In this document: one piece after another, positions 35,329 to 44,987 of the stretch | How positions within the stretch are numbered: the stretch's first letter is position 1 | Layout of the letters: each line of letters opens with the position of its first letter | From: Pseudomonas marincola | GTDB lineage: Bacteria; Pseudomonadota; Gammaproteobacteria; Pseudomonadales; Pseudomonadaceae | Assembly (NCBI RefSeq): GCF_900116605.1 | Contig: NZ_FPBC01000001.1 | Coordinates: forward strand, 186,001-250,000 | DNA length: 64,000 nt | Direction: 5' to 3' | Notes under the pieces: model-generated | The model's database searches: none | What the model saw: only the letters and a program-made list of their open reading frames with translations | What the model was told of the DNA's origin: nothing | Translations under genes and position numbers: made by a program

Positions 35329-36063
35329 ATGCAAAATACGCCAATGATCAATAGCCCCGAAATGCCCGCCTGTTGTAGCGACCTGAGTCAGCACTGGCCA
35401 TTCCCGCAGCCGTTAACCGACGTGGTGTTGACCAGTTGCCACTTCGACCCTGCGCAATTGCTGGCAGAAGACTTTGCACGCTGCGATATCGCGCCGGTGC
35501 GCGGCGTCGCCAAGCGCCAGACCGAGTATCTGGCCGGACGCCTGTGCGCCCGCCAGTCGCTGCTCAGCCTGACGGGTACAGCCAGCGTGCCTGCAGTGGG
35601 CACCGATCGGGCGCCGCAGTGGCCAAGCGATGTGTGCGGCTCGATTACCCACGGCCAAGGCTGGGCCGGTGCAATTACCGCGAGCCGCTCGGACTTTCGC
35701 GGGCTCGGCATAGACGCCGAGAAACTGCTGCCCGCGCAACGCGCCGAACGCCTCAGCGCGGAAATACTCACGCCCAATGAACTCAAGCAAATGATTGGCT
35801 TGTCAGATGAGCAACGCGCCTGGCGCATAAGCCTGACGTTTTCGATTAAGGAAAGTCTGTTCAAGGCCCTGTATCCGCAGGTGCTCACCCGATTTTATTT
35901 TCACGACGCCGAACTCATCAGTGCCGATGCCAGCGAAAGCGGCGCGGCGCGGATGCGCCTGTTGATCGATTTATCCGAACAATGGCCTGCGGGCAGTGAG
36001 TTGACCGGCCAGTTCAGCCTGATAGCTGAACATGTGCTGAGTTTGATCAGCATCCCAGCGTGA
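35329..36063 (+). CDS. 4'-phosphopantetheinyl transferase (EntD/PcpS-like)
   Basis: The product is 244 aa. The magnesium site is [11 protein letters not shown] (Asp129, Glu131), and the second family motif is [13 protein letters not shown] (Lys174, Glu175, Lys179). [17 protein letters not shown] and [11 protein letters not shown] match the N-terminal half of EntD-type Sfp enzymes. It transfers phosphopantetheine from CoA to carrier proteins. Pseudomonas usually has one such enzyme (PcpS) serving both fatty acid ACP and NRPS carriers, so this may be the housekeeping copy. It lies 76 bp before apeB on the same strand. Confidence 0.93.
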   Translation: MQNTPMINSPEMPACCSDLSQHWPFPQPLTDVVLTSCHFDPAQLLAEDFARCDIAPVRGVAKRQTEYLAGRLCARQSLLSLTGTASVPAVGTDRAPQWPSDVCGSITHGQGWAGAITASRSDFRGLGIDAEKLLPAQRAERLSAEILTPNELKQMIGLSDEQRAWRISLTFSIKESLFKALYPQVLTRFYFHDAELISADASESGAARMRLLIDLSEQWPAGSELTGQFSLIAEHVLSLISIPA

Positions 36064-36139
36064 AGCAGCAAGCCCTGTTGAGCCCAGCGAAAAACCGGCA
36101 AATCCTATAAACTCGGGGCATTGCTGCCCGGAGTGCTCT

Positions 36140-37429
36140 ATGCGTGACGAACTCAACCAAGGCCTGATCGATTTCCTGCAGGCCTCGCCCACCCCTTTCC
36201 ATGCCACCGCAAGCCTGGCCATGCGCCTTGAAGCTGCCGGTTATCAGCGCCTCGATGAGCGCGAAACCTGGCGCACCGAAGCCGGTGGTCGCTACTACGT
36301 AACCCGTAACGATTCCTCGATTATCGCTTTCAAACTTGGCAAGCGCTCGCTGATCGAGGGCGGTATCCGCCTGGTCGGCGCGCACACCGACAGCCCGTGC
36401 CTGCGCGTTAAGCCGCATCCCGAGCTGCAACGTCAGGGCTTCTTCCAGCTCGGCGTCGAGGTGTATGGCGGCGCGCTGCTGGCGCCATGGTTCGACCGTG
36501 ACTTGTCGCTGGCCGGGCGCGTGACCTTCCGCCGAGACGGCAAGGTCGAGAGCCAGTTGATCGACTTTGAATTGCCGATTGCCACCATCCCCAACCTGGC
36601 CATTCACCTCAACCGTGAAGCCAATCAGGGCTGGGCGATCAACCCGCAAACCGAATTGCCGCCAATTCTTGCGCAAATCGCCGGCACCGAGCCGGCCGAT
36701 TTCCGTGCGCTGCTGGCCAGCCAATTGGCGGGCGAACACAGCCTCAATGCCGACGCCGTACTCGACTACGAGCTGAGCTTCTACGACACCCAGCCCGCTG
36801 CCGTTATCGGCCTGTCGCGCGACTTCATTGCCGGTGCCCGCCTGGACAACCTGTTGTCCTGCTACGCCGGTCTGCAAGCCCTGCTCGACTCCGCCGACAG
36901 CGAAACCTGTGTGCTGGTGTGCACCGACCACGAAGAAATCGGTTCAAGCTCTGCCTGCGGCGCCGATGGACCGATGCTGGAACAAGTGCTGCGCCGCCTG
37001 CTGACCGACGAAGACGCCTTTGTGCGGACCATTCAGCGCTCGTTGCTGGTCTCGGCCGATAACGCCCACGGCGTGCACCCCAATTACCCGGATAAGCACG
37101 ACGCCAACCACGGCCCGAAACTTAATGCCGGCCCGGTGATCAAGATCAACAGCAACCAACGCTATGCAACCAATAGCGAAACAGCCGGTTTCTTCCGCCA
37201 TCTGTGCCTTGAGAACGAAGTGCCGGTGCAGAGTTTCGTGGTACGCAGCGACATGGCGTGCGGCTCGACCATCGGCCCGATTACCGCCAGCCAGCTAGGC
37301 GTGCGCACGGTCGACATCGGCTTGCCAACCTTTGCCATGCACTCGATCCGCGAGCTGGCGGGCAGCCACGATCTGGCACATCTGGTGACTGTTCTGAGTG
37401 CATTCTATTGCAGCCCTGAGCTGCCTTGA
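36140..37429 (+). CDS. apeB: M18-family aspartyl aminopeptidase
   Basis: The product is 429 aa, matching the bacterial M18 length. Metal ligands are visible in [11 protein letters not shown] (His82) and [17 protein letters not shown] (around 264-280). The C-terminal [18 protein letters not shown] is a family hallmark. The enzyme removes N-terminal Asp or Glu from peptides in the cytoplasm. GGAGTGCTCT precedes the ATG. It is followed by gmhA only 7 bp after its stop, so the two are likely co-transcribed, though no functional link is known. Confidence 0.95.
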   Translation: MRDELNQGLIDFLQASPTPFHATASLAMRLEAAGYQRLDERETWRTEAGGRYYVTRNDSSIIAFKLGKRSLIEGGIRLVGAHTDSPCLRVKPHPELQRQGFFQLGVEVYGGALLAPWFDRDLSLAGRVTFRRDGKVESQLIDFELPIATIPNLAIHLNREANQGWAINPQTELPPILAQIAGTEPADFRALLASQLAGEHSLNADAVLDYELSFYDTQPAAVIGLSRDFIAGARLDNLLSCYAGLQALLDSADSETCVLVCTDHEEIGSSSACGADGPMLEQVLRRLLTDEDAFVRTIQRSLLVSADNAHGVHPNYPDKHDANHGPKLNAGPVIKINSNQRYATNSETAGFFRHLCLENEVPVQSFVVRSDMACGSTIGPITASQLGVRTVDIGLPTFAMHSIRELAGSHDLAHLVTVLSAFYCSPELP

Positions 37430-37436
37430 GGTCCAC

Positions 37437-38024
37437 ATGATCGAACATATTCGTAACAGTTTGCTGGAGGCGCAAACCGCGCTGAACAACTTCATCAACA
37501 ATGAGCAAACCCTGCGCAATATCGAGCAGGCTGCACAATTGTTGGTGAACAGCTTTGAGCATCAGGGCAAGGCGTTTTCCTGTGGCAACGGCGGTTCGAT
37601 GTGCGATGCCATGCACTTTGCCGAAGAGCTGACCGGACGTTACCGCAACAACCGTCCGGGCATTGCGGCTGTGTCGATCAGCGACCCAAGCCACATCAGC
37701 TGTGTGGCCAATGACTTCGGCTACGACTTCATCTTCTCGCGCTATATCGAGTCACACGGGCGCAGCGGTGACGTGCTGATCGCCATCAGCACCAGCGGCA
37801 AAAGTCCTAACGTGTTGAATGCGGCAGAAGCGGCGAAAAAGCTCGGGGTCAAGGTCATCGGCATGACCGGCAAGCCCGGCTCCAAGCTCGAAGCGCTGGC
37901 CGACGTCTGCATCTGTGCGCCAGGCGGTGATTACGCCGATCGCGTGCAAGAGCTGCACATCAAGGTGCTGCACATTCTGATCGAGATGGTCGAGCGCAAG
38001 CTCAGCCCGCAGAACTACGCTTAA
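37437..38024 (+). CDS. gmhA: Phosphoheptose isomerase GmhA
   Basis: From ATG 37437 the product is 195 aa. It is close to E. coli GmhA along its length: [50 protein letters not shown] and [18 protein letters not shown]. It is a SIS-domain enzyme converting sedoheptulose 7-phosphate to heptose 7-phosphate for the LPS inner core. GAGGTCCAC precedes this ATG, and an upstream in-frame start at 37398 overlaps apeB. Pseudomonas usually carries another SIS gene (DiaA/GmhA-type) near yraN, so functional overlap is possible. Confidence 0.92.
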   Translation: MIEHIRNSLLEAQTALNNFINNEQTLRNIEQAAQLLVNSFEHQGKAFSCGNGGSMCDAMHFAEELTGRYRNNRPGIAAVSISDPSHISCVANDFGYDFIFSRYIESHGRSGDVLIAISTSGKSPNVLNAAEAAKKLGVKVIGMTGKPGSKLEALADVCICAPGGDYADRVQELHIKVLHILIEMVERKLSPQNYA

Positions 38025-38105
38025 GGCTTAGCACTCAAGCGATTTAGCGCTGAAGCCCGTGCGCCGTTGAACAAGCGACGCACGGTTTGCCTTCCGCCCA
38101 ACACG

Positions 38106-38777
38106 CTACTCCAGCGCGGCAAGGCGCTCCTCAAGCTCGGCGATTCGCGCCTCCAGCGCTTGCAGGCGTTGCTCATAGGCTGGACTGGGAGCGGCCTGAC
38201 TGGTGTCTGCCGAGGCGGCGCGGGCCTCAACGGCGGCCTGAAAGTCTGCCGGCTCACCCAGTAAATGCATGTAGCGATCTTCACGCTGGCCGCTCTGGCG
38301 CGCCACCTGACACGCCATGCCCCGGGTTATCAGGCGGTCGATACCTTGCTGCACGTGCTCGACATCATCAAAGGCAAACAGCCGGCTGCTGCGGGTTAGC
38401 AGTTCATTCAGCGTTTGTGGCCCGCGCAACAACAGTAAGCCAACCAGCGCCACCTGCGGCGCAACCAGTTCCAGGGTTTTATCGGCACGCTGCTCCCAAC
38501 GGTCAGCGCGGCTGCCCATCTGCAAACGTGCCAGCCCGCGCGCCTCTAGGCTGCGCAAAGCCTGCCCGACAGGCCCCGGCGCAAGGTTCATGATCGGCTC
38601 GCGGCTGGTCTTCTGATTACAGGCCAGCACCAGCGCATTGAGTGTCAGCGGATAGGCCTCAGGCGTGGTCGCCTGCTTCTCTATCAGGCAGCCCAACACT
38701 CGCGCCTCGACAGCTGAAAGCTGCACGGCGTCGTCAGCGGTTTCAGCCGTATCGGCATCCAGGGTTTGATCATTCAT
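38106..38777 (-). CDS. UPF0502 / YceH-family protein (DUF480)
   Basis: The product is 223 aa. [20 protein letters not shown] followed by [20 protein letters not shown] and [14 protein letters not shown] is the DUF480 signature, with two winged-helix units. The C-terminus is a short coiled coil ([20 protein letters not shown]). The function is unknown; DNA or protein binding is suggested by the winged helices. GAGAACTGCC is a modest ribosome site. It is convergent with gmhA. Confidence 0.92.
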   Translation of the reverse strand: MNDQTLDADTAETADDAVQLSAVEARVLGCLIEKQATTPEAYPLTLNALVLACNQKTSREPIMNLAPGPVGQALRSLEARGLARLQMGSRADRWEQRADKTLELVAPQVALVGLLLLRGPQTLNELLTRSSRLFAFDDVEHVQQGIDRLITRGMACQVARQSGQREDRYMHLLGEPADFQAAVEARAASADTSQAAPSPAYEQRLQALEARIAELEERLAALE

Positions 38778-39028
38778 GGCAGTTCTCGCTCAGTCGGAGT
38801 GCACCTAGACTATCCTGAGCGCGGGATGGATGAAACGCTGAAAAGCGACGTTTGCTGATCTTGGCTGATGTGCGTCACCCAAGACTGGCTGCGGTTGTGC
38901 TAGAGTCCGCCGCTTATTTTTGCGCCCAAACCCAACAGGCGCAGCACATAACTAGATGAGCACTGCCAAAAGCAGTCAGGCGTTCATCCGAACCCGCCGC
39001 TCGATCACCGACTTTTTGAGACAGTTAT

Positions 39029-40267
39029 ATGACTGATCACCCGCTATTTCGTCTGATCAACCGCACCAGCCTGGTCACCCAGATCATCATCGGCCTGATT
39101 GCCGGTATTGCGCTGGCGTTCTTCTTCCCCCAGGCCGCACATAAAGTCGGCCTGCTCGGCAATGTGTTTGTCTCCGCGCTGAAAGCTGTTGCACCGGTGC
39201 TGGTATTTATTCTGGTCGCCGCATCCATTGCCAACCATCAGCGCGGGCAGCAAACCCATATCAAGCCGATTCTGGTGCTTTACCTGCTGGGCACGTTCAG
39301 CGCAGCACTGGTAGCGGTATTGGCCAGCTTCGCCTTCCCGTCCAGCCTGACGCTGGTCAGCAACAGCGCCGACCTGTCGCCTCCGGGCGGCATCAGCGAA
39401 GTTCTCACGACGCTGCTGATGAACGTGGTCGATAACCCGGTCAACGCCCTGCTCAAAGGCAACTTCATCGGGATTCTGGCCTGGGCCATTGGTCTCGGTT
39501 TTGCTTTCCGCCATGCCACTGCCAGCACCAAGCAAATGCTTGGCGACATGGCCGGAGCGGTGACGTCGGTGGTGCAGATGGTCATTCGTCTGGCGCCGCT
39601 GGGCATCTTCGGTCTGTTCGCGGCAACGCTGGCCGAAACCGGCATGAGCGCCCTGCTCGACTACCTGCATCTGCTGCTGGTGCTGGTCGGCTGCATGCTC
39701 TTTGTGGCATTGATCATCAACCCGGCAATCGTGTACTGGAAGATCCGCCGCAACCCTTACCCGCTGGTTTTCACCTGCCTGCGCGAGAGCGGTATCACGG
39801 CATTCTTCACCCGCAGCTCGGCCGCCAACATTCCGGTCAACCTGCAATTGTGCCGCCGTCTGGGTCTGCATGAAGAAACCTACTCGGTGTCGATTCCACT
39901 GGGTGCGACCATCAACATGGCCGGCGCCGCGATCACCATCACCGTGCTGACACTGGCAGCCGTGCACACCCTCAACATCGCCATCGACTTGCCGACCGCG
40001 CTGCTGCTCAGCCTGCTGGCCTCGATCAGTGCGTGCGGCGCTTCCGGTGTGGCCGGCGGTTCTCTGCTGCTGATTCCGCTGGCGTGCAGCCTGTTTGGCA
40101 TTCCCAACGACGTGGCCATGCAAGTGGTTGCGGTCGGCTTCATCATCGGTATCGTTCAGGACTCGGCAGAAACTGCGCTGAACTCCTCGACCGACGCACT
40201 GTTCACCGCCGCGGCGTGTATCGCCAATGGCGCCGTCAGCGTTCCGGCTGAAAACCAGCCGCAATAA
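39029..40267 (+). CDS. sstT: Na+/serine-threonine symporter SstT
   Basis: The product is 412 aa with 8-10 hydrophobic segments of the dicarboxylate/amino acid:cation symporter fold. [36 protein letters not shown] (serine-rich re-entrant loop), [20 protein letters not shown] and [20 protein letters not shown] all match SstT. It takes up serine and threonine with sodium across the inner membrane. The gene stands alone, with about 250 bp upstream. Confidence 0.95.
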   Translation: MTDHPLFRLINRTSLVTQIIIGLIAGIALAFFFPQAAHKVGLLGNVFVSALKAVAPVLVFILVAASIANHQRGQQTHIKPILVLYLLGTFSAALVAVLASFAFPSSLTLVSNSADLSPPGGISEVLTTLLMNVVDNPVNALLKGNFIGILAWAIGLGFAFRHATASTKQMLGDMAGAVTSVVQMVIRLAPLGIFGLFAATLAETGMSALLDYLHLLLVLVGCMLFVALIINPAIVYWKIRRNPYPLVFTCLRESGITAFFTRSSAANIPVNLQLCRRLGLHEETYSVSIPLGATINMAGAAITITVLTLAAVHTLNIAIDLPTALLLSLLASISACGASGVAGGSLLLIPLACSLFGIPNDVAMQVVAVGFIIGIVQDSAETALNSSTDALFTAAACIANGAVSVPAENQPQ

Positions 40268-40313
40268 GCTGAATCGCGGGGCAGCAGGCAATCTGCGCCC
40301 CGCAACACCGGCT

Positions 40314-41036
40314 CTAAGCCGTCTGTGGCACCTCGACACTGACGTGAATGGCATCGTGACGCCAATACTCAAGGTCACAATCAATCAAACGCCCATGCTG
40401 ATCCCGGTTGATTCGGGTAACCCGTAATGCCGGGCTGCCGGCGGCCACCTTTAAGCTGCTGGCGGCATCGGCGTGCAGCGCTGTCGAAACCATATCGAAA
40501 CGCACCCGCCCATAGAAAATCCCGTACTCGCTGGCATAGACCTCCGTGAGCGAACGACGCAGGTCGAATTCGAGAATCCGCGGAAAGAAACGTGGATTGA
40601 GATAATGCTCGACATACAGCACCAGCCGACCGTCCACCCGGCGCACACGACGTACCTGATAAACGCTGGATAATGCCGGCAACTCGAGCAGCTGACAGAC
40701 CTCGCTGGTGGCCGGCATCAGGCGTGCGCTGAGCACCTCGGTTGCGGGCACGCGGCCCTGCTCTGTGACCATTGCATGGAAATGGCTGGTCACCAGCGGG
40801 TTGTAGGCCAGTCGCGCCGGGGAAACAAACCAGCCACGGCGGTCCTCGCGATAGACCAACCCCTGCGCCTCTAGCTGGCTTAACGCCTCACGCAAGGTAA
40901 TGCGTGTGGTTTCAAACAATTCACTGAGCCTGCGTTCGGACGGCAGCTTGCATCCAGACGTGAGCAGGCCATGCTCGATCTGCTCCTGCAGCGCGCGGCA
41001 AATCGTCGTAACAGCCCGCGGAGCCTCTTCGCCCAT
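40314..41036 (-). CDS. GntR/UTRA regulator, PhnF/PhnR-like
   Basis: From ATG 41036 the product is 240 aa. The N-terminal GntR winged helix (about 10-75) contains LPSERRLSELFETTRITLRE and ALSQLEAQGLVYREDRRGWF. The C-terminal UTRA ligand domain has SSVYQVRRVRRVDGRLVLYV, then EHYLNPRFFP. It belongs to the HutC/PhnF type. GGGGAAG precedes this ATG; the frame extends to 41171 but is unlikely to be coding. It is divergent from an ABC transporter-phosphodiesterase-HAD operon whose upstream region has a near-perfect PhnF-type operator, so it probably represses that operon until its ligand is present. Confidence 0.9.
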   Translation of the reverse strand: MGEEAPRAVTTICRALQEQIEHGLLTSGCKLPSERRLSELFETTRITLREALSQLEAQGLVYREDRRGWFVSPARLAYNPLVTSHFHAMVTEQGRVPATEVLSARLMPATSEVCQLLELPALSSVYQVRRVRRVDGRLVLYVEHYLNPRFFPRILEFDLRRSLTEVYASEYGIFYGRVRFDMVSTALHADAASSLKVAAGSPALRVTRINRDQHGRLIDCDLEYWRHDAIHVSVEVPQTA

Positions 41037-41294
41037 CGGTACTTCCCCTGGCCTAGTCCAACCTCGCGACCGGATCATCCGGCCGGATAGTGAGTAAAGC
41101 CTATTCAGGCTAGATGACCAGCAGATGACAACGCGCTGCAGGCAGGCATTTCCCAGGTTCGACGCACCCATTAATCAAGCACTTATCCATGGTCTACGCT
41201 TGTTCTGCAACAGTCGGCGCACAGGCTAGACATCTCTGTCGGCTGGATTAAATAAAACTGTCACGCGCAAGCCTTAGATTAGCTGGGGTACTGC

Positions 41295-41306
41295 TGATCT
41301 AGACCA
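41295..41306 (+). promoter_or_regulatory. PhnF-type operator before the organophosphorus operon
   Basis: TGATCTAGACCA differs by one base from the perfect palindrome TGGTCTAGACCA. It resembles the TGGTATAGACCA site I recall for mycobacterial PhnF. It ends 25 bp before the ATG of the binding-protein gene. A half site TGGTCTA occurs at 41190-41196, and a weaker GGCTAGACAT near 41224-41233. Confidence 0.55.
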
Positions 41307-41331
41307 CTACTTTCATGCAAAGGAGTTTCAA

Positions 41332-42390
41332 ATGAAACAACTGCTGCTGGCTTCACTGATGGGCTCGGCCATTGCTTTGGCAACCAATGCCATGGCCGCT
41401 GACATGGATGTACAAGCACTGGAAAAAGCTGCTCGCGCCGAAGGCGAAGTAAACAGTGTCGGTATGCCTGACAGCTGGGCCAACTGGAAGGACACCTGGG
41501 CTGACCTGAACAAGCTTTACAGCCTCAAGCACATCGATACCGACATGAGTTCGGCGCAGGAAATCGCCAAGTTTGCGGCCGAAAAAGACAACGCCACGGC
41601 TGATATCGGCGACGTCGGTGCCGCTTTCGGGCCAATCGCCGTGCAGCAAGGCGTAACCCAACCGTACAAGCCGACGCACTGGGATCAAATCCCCGACTGG
41701 GCTAAAGATAAAGATGGCCACTGGATGCTGGCATACACCGGCTCCATCGCTTTTATCGTCAACAAGCAACTGGTCAAGGACATTCCCAAGAGCTGGGCCG
41801 ACCTCAAGAAAGGCAGCTACAAGGTTGCGATCGGTGACGTAAGTGCCGCCGCCCAAGCCGTAAACGGTGTGCTCGCTGCAGCAATTGCCAACGGCGGTGA
41901 CGAGAAGAACATTCAACCGGGCCTCGACTTCTTCGGCGAAATTGCCGAACAAGGACGCCTGTCGCTTTCCAACCCGACCATTCAAACCCTTGAGAAAGGT
42001 GAAGTTGAAGTGGGCGTGGTCTGGGACTTCAACGGCCTGAGCTACCGCGATCAGATTGACCCAAGCCGCTTTGAAGTGTTGATTCCATCGGATGGCTCGG
42101 TGATTTCCGGCTACTCGACCATCATCAACAAATACGCCAAGCACCCAAATGCTGCAAAACTGGCGCGTGAGTACATTTTCAGTGACGCCGGCCAGATCAA
42201 CCTGGCTAAAGGCAACGCCCGGCCGATTCGTGCAGATCACCTGACCCTGCCAGCTGAAGTGCAGGCCAAGTTGCTGCCGAACGAGCAGTACGCCAGCGTC
42301 AAGCCGATCAAGGATGCCGCTGCCTGGGAAGCGACCTCCAAGGCAATTCCGCAACTGTGGCAAGAGCACGTCATTATCAACATGGAGTGA
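41332..42390 (+). CDS. Periplasmic binding protein of an organophosphorus-type ABC importer
   Basis: The precursor is 352 aa with a Sec signal (MKQLLLASLMGSAIALATNA, cleaved after MAA). The mature part has the Fbp/AfuA/PotD-type fold pattern: EGEVNSVGMPDSWANWKDTW, then ADIGDVGAAFGPIAVQQGV, WMLAYTGSIAFIVNKQLVKD and ISGYSTIINKYAKHPNAAKL. Related proteins in Pseudomonas are often annotated as 2-aminoethylphosphonate or iron/polyamine binding. The neighbouring phosphodiesterase and HAD genes favour a phosphorus compound. AAAGGAG gives the ribosome site. Two hairpins after the stop may separate its higher expression from the rest of the operon. Confidence 0.88.
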   Translation: MKQLLLASLMGSAIALATNAMAADMDVQALEKAARAEGEVNSVGMPDSWANWKDTWADLNKLYSLKHIDTDMSSAQEIAKFAAEKDNATADIGDVGAAFGPIAVQQGVTQPYKPTHWDQIPDWAKDKDGHWMLAYTGSIAFIVNKQLVKDIPKSWADLKKGSYKVAIGDVSAAAQAVNGVLAAAIANGGDEKNIQPGLDFFGEIAEQGRLSLSNPTIQTLEKGEVEVGVVWDFNGLSYRDQIDPSRFEVLIPSDGSVISGYSTIINKYAKHPNAAKLAREYIFSDAGQINLAKGNARPIRADHLTLPAEVQAKLLPNEQYASVKPIKDAAAWEATSKAIPQLWQEHVIINME

Positions 42391-42502
42391 CCGTGCCTGC
42401 CGGCGCACGGCAATGGTTACGCAGACCGATGTTACTGCCAGCCATTGCCACCTGCCGTCGAATGCACGCAGGGATGCAGCCCGATGCCCGCCTCTGGCGG
42501 GC
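42391..42502 (+). repeat. Two intercistronic hairpins after the binding-protein gene
   Basis: CCGTGC/GCACGG (42391-42410) and GCCCGCC-TCT-GGCGGGC (42486-42502) lie in the 152-bp gap before the phosphodiesterase gene. Such hairpins often stabilise the upstream message or attenuate transcription in transporter operons. Confidence 0.5.
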
Positions 42503-42542
42503 TGACTGCTTCACTGCTAGCCACTGACAGTTGGAGCACGTA

Positions 42543-43349
42543 ATGCAACACAAGGTAATTCTGGTGATCCTCGACGGCCTCAGCTTTCAGGTCGCCGAGC
42601 ATGCAATGGGCCATTTACTGGCTTACAAAGAGGCCGGACTGGCTGCGCTGTATAAGCTCGAATGCGCGCTACCCTCGCTGTCCAGACCGCTCTACGAATG
42701 CATCATGACGGGCACCGTGCCCATCATCAGCGGCATCGTGCATAACGATGTTGTGCGCCTGAGCAGCCAGCAAAGCATCTTCCACCATGCGCGCGAAGCG
42801 GGGCTCACAACTGCGGCCGCGGCGTATCACTGGATGAGCGAGTTGTACAACCGGGCGCCGTTCAATCCGGCACGCGACCGCCACACCGTTGCCGAGAACC
42901 TGCCGATTCAATACGGCCACTTCTACTACCGTGACGACTATCCCGACTCGCACTTGTTTGACGACGCCGAGCATCTGCGCGTGCAGCACGCGCCGGATTT
43001 CCTCTTGGTTCACCCAATGAATATCGACGACGCCGGGCACAAGCATGGCCTCGACTCACCGCAATACCGCAACAGCGCACGGCGTGCCGACCTGTGCCTC
43101 GCCGAATACCTGCAAGGCTGGCTGGATGCGGGTTATCAAGTGCTGGTAACGGCCGACCATGGCATGAACAACGACCGCTCGCACAACGGCCGGCTGCCGG
43201 AAGAGCGTTTGGTCCCGCTGTTTGTGCTGGGTGATGCCTTTAGCCTTGATCCAGACGCCAAGCCCCGGCAAACCGAATTATGCGGCACCATCAGCCAGCT
43301 GCTGGGCGCGCCGCACAACAAACCCTGGTGCAAGGAGCTGCTCAAGTGA
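42543..43349 (+). CDS. Alkaline phosphatase superfamily phosphodiesterase, compact and cytoplasmic
   Basis: From ATG 42543 the product is 268 aa with no signal peptide. The binuclear metal site of nucleotide pyrophosphatase/phosphodiesterases (PF01663 type) can be read off: Asp11 (ILDGLS), Asp162 or 163, His166 and His168 (DDAGHKHG), Asp205 and His206 (TADHGM), and His214. The nucleophile position falls on Ser47 in PSLSRPLYECIMTG, where NPPs and phosphonoacetate hydrolase have Thr. It should cleave a phosphodiester, phosphomonoester or phosphonate in the cytoplasm. Its place inside the ABC operon implies that the imported ligand is its substrate. The stop overlaps the GTG start of the first permease by 4 bp. 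Confidence 0.85.
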   Translation: MQHKVILVILDGLSFQVAEHAMGHLLAYKEAGLAALYKLECALPSLSRPLYECIMTGTVPIISGIVHNDVVRLSSQQSIFHHAREAGLTTAAAAYHWMSELYNRAPFNPARDRHTVAENLPIQYGHFYYRDDYPDSHLFDDAEHLRVQHAPDFLLVHPMNIDDAGHKHGLDSPQYRNSARRADLCLAEYLQGWLDAGYQVLVTADHGMNNDRSHNGRLPEERLVPLFVLGDAFSLDPDAKPRQTELCGTISQLLGAPHNKPWCKELLK

Positions 43350-44200
43350 GCACGGACCTGACAACCCGCAAACGCGGCAAGTGGCTGGCCGCTTTGTGCC
43401 TGGTGCCGTTTGCACTATTTTTTATCGCGTTTCAGATTGCCCCGCTGGTGTGGGTGGCCGTGCACAGCGTGAGTGTCGACGACGGCTGGGGGCTGGCCAA
43501 TTTCAGCAAGATTTTCAGCTCGAAGTTTTACCTGCAAGCCATCAAACACAGTTTGCAGATTGCCTTCTGGTCGAGCGTGATCGGCATTTTCATCGCCATC
43601 CTTGGCAGCTATTCGCTGCATCAGGTGGACTCCAAGCTGCGTGACTTCGTCATGGCGTTTTCCAACATGACCAGCAACTTCGCCGGGGTTCCGCTGGCCT
43701 TTGCATTCGTCATCCTGCTGGGCTTCAACGGCGCAGTGACCCTGATGCTCAAAAAAATCGGCTGGATCGAAGACTTCAACATCTACTCGAAAACCGGCCT
43801 GATCGTGGTGTACAGCTACTTCCAGATTCCGCTCGGGGTGATGCTGCTGTTTCCCGCATTTGATGCCCTGCGACAAGACTGGCGCGAGTCGGCAGCATTG
43901 CTCGGGGCAGGTTCATGGCAGTTCTGGCGGTTTATCGGCTTACCGATTCTGACCCCCGCCCTGCTTGGCACATTCGTCATCTTGCTGGCCAATGCGCTGG
44001 GCGCCTACGCCACGGTTTACGCCCTGACGACTGGCAACTTCAACGTCTTGCCGATCCGGATTGCCTCGATGGTTTCAGGTGACATTTCACTCAATCCGGA
44101 CATGGCCAGCGCACTGGCGATGATTCTGGTAAGCCTGATGGTCGTCGTGACCATTGCCCATCAGTGGCTGTTAAGAAGGAGCTACCATGTCGCGCGCTGA
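43346..44200 (+). CDS. ABC transporter permease 1
   Basis: The GTG start at 43346 overlaps the previous stop (GTGA) and gives 284 aa. The in-frame ATG-like extension to 43280 lies within the upstream gene and is not used. Six membrane segments are visible, the first at about 14-34 (LAALCLVPFALFFIAFQIAP). The EAA loop is WRESAALLGAGSWQFWRFIG. It resembles PotB/ThiP-type permeases and should pair with permease 2 in the inner membrane. Confidence 0.88.
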   Translation: MSTDLTTRKRGKWLAALCLVPFALFFIAFQIAPLVWVAVHSVSVDDGWGLANFSKIFSSKFYLQAIKHSLQIAFWSSVIGIFIAILGSYSLHQVDSKLRDFVMAFSNMTSNFAGVPLAFAFVILLGFNGAVTLMLKKIGWIEDFNIYSKTGLIVVYSYFQIPLGVMLLFPAFDALRQDWRESAALLGAGSWQFWRFIGLPILTPALLGTFVILLANALGAYATVYALTTGNFNVLPIRIASMVSGDISLNPDMASALAMILVSLMVVVTIAHQWLLRRSYHVAR

Positions 44201-44987
44201 AGTTGGCCTGATCGGTGGCCTGTATCACCGGATTGTGGTCTGGCTATTGTTCCTGATTCTGCTCCTGCCGCTGGCCGGCACCCTGCTCTACTCGCTTTCG
44301 ACCAGTTGGTCGGCGACCATTCTGCCGGATGGGCTGACCTTCAAGTGGTACCTGGAGTTATGGAGCGACTCGCGGTTTCTCGCCGCGTTCGGGCAGTCGC
44401 TAATCGTCTGTTTCGGCGCGCTGGCGTTATCTGTGGTGTTGATCCTGCCGCTGTTGTTCGTGGTGCATTACTACTTCCCCAAGCTCGACAGCCTGATGAA
44501 CATTCTGATCCTGCTGCCCTTCGCCATTCCGCCTGTGGTGTCTTCGGTTGGCTTGCTGCAAGTGTATGGCTCCGGCCCGCTGGCGATGGTCGGCACGCCG
44601 TGGATTCTGATCGGTTGCTATTTCACCATTGCGCTGCCTTTCATGTACCGCGCCATCACCAATAACCTGCAAGCCATCAACCTGCCGGACCTGATGGACG
44701 CTGCGCATCTGCTCGGAGCCAGCACCTGGAAAGCAGCGCTGTTTGTGGTGCTGCCGAACCTGCGCAAAGGCCTGATGGTTTCACTGTTTCTGTCGTTCTC
44801 GTTCTTGTTTGGCGAGTTTGTGTTCGCCAACATTCTGGTCGGCACGCGCTACGAAACCCTGCAGGTCTACCTCAACAACATGCGCAACAGCAGCGGCCAC
44901 TTCAGCAGCGCGCTGGTGATCTCCTACTTCTTTTTCGTCTTGCTGTTTACCTGGGCAGCCAACCACCTGAACAAGGACAAGTCATGA
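44187..44987 (+). CDS. ABC transporter permease 2
   Basis: The product is 266 aa with six membrane segments, starting with VVWLLFLILLLPLAGTLLYS. The EAA-type loop is LPDLMDAAHLLGASTWKAAL. It overlaps permease 1 by 14 bp, and its own stop overlaps the ATPase start. It is of the PotC type. Together with permease 1 it should form the channel of the importer. Confidence 0.88.
   Translation: MSRAEVGLIGGLYHRIVVWLLFLILLLPLAGTLLYSLSTSWSATILPDGLTFKWYLELWSDSRFLAAFGQSLIVCFGALALSVVLILPLLFVVHYYFPKLDSLMNILILLPFAIPPVVSSVGLLQVYGSGPLAMVGTPWILIGCYFTIALPFMYRAITNNLQAINLPDLMDAAHLLGASTWKAALFVVLPNLRKGLMVSLFLSFSFLFGEFVFANILVGTRYETLQVYLNNMRNSSGHFSSALVISYFFFVLLFTWAANHLNKDKS

Noticed and set aside
39044..40384. 446-aa antisense ORF across sstT
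   Set aside because: Its Gln/Arg/His-rich composition is typical of an antisense shadow of a membrane protein gene.
41353..42408. 351-aa antisense ORF across the binding-protein gene
   Set aside because: The plus strand has a signal peptide, a ribosome site and a family match; the antisense frame has none.
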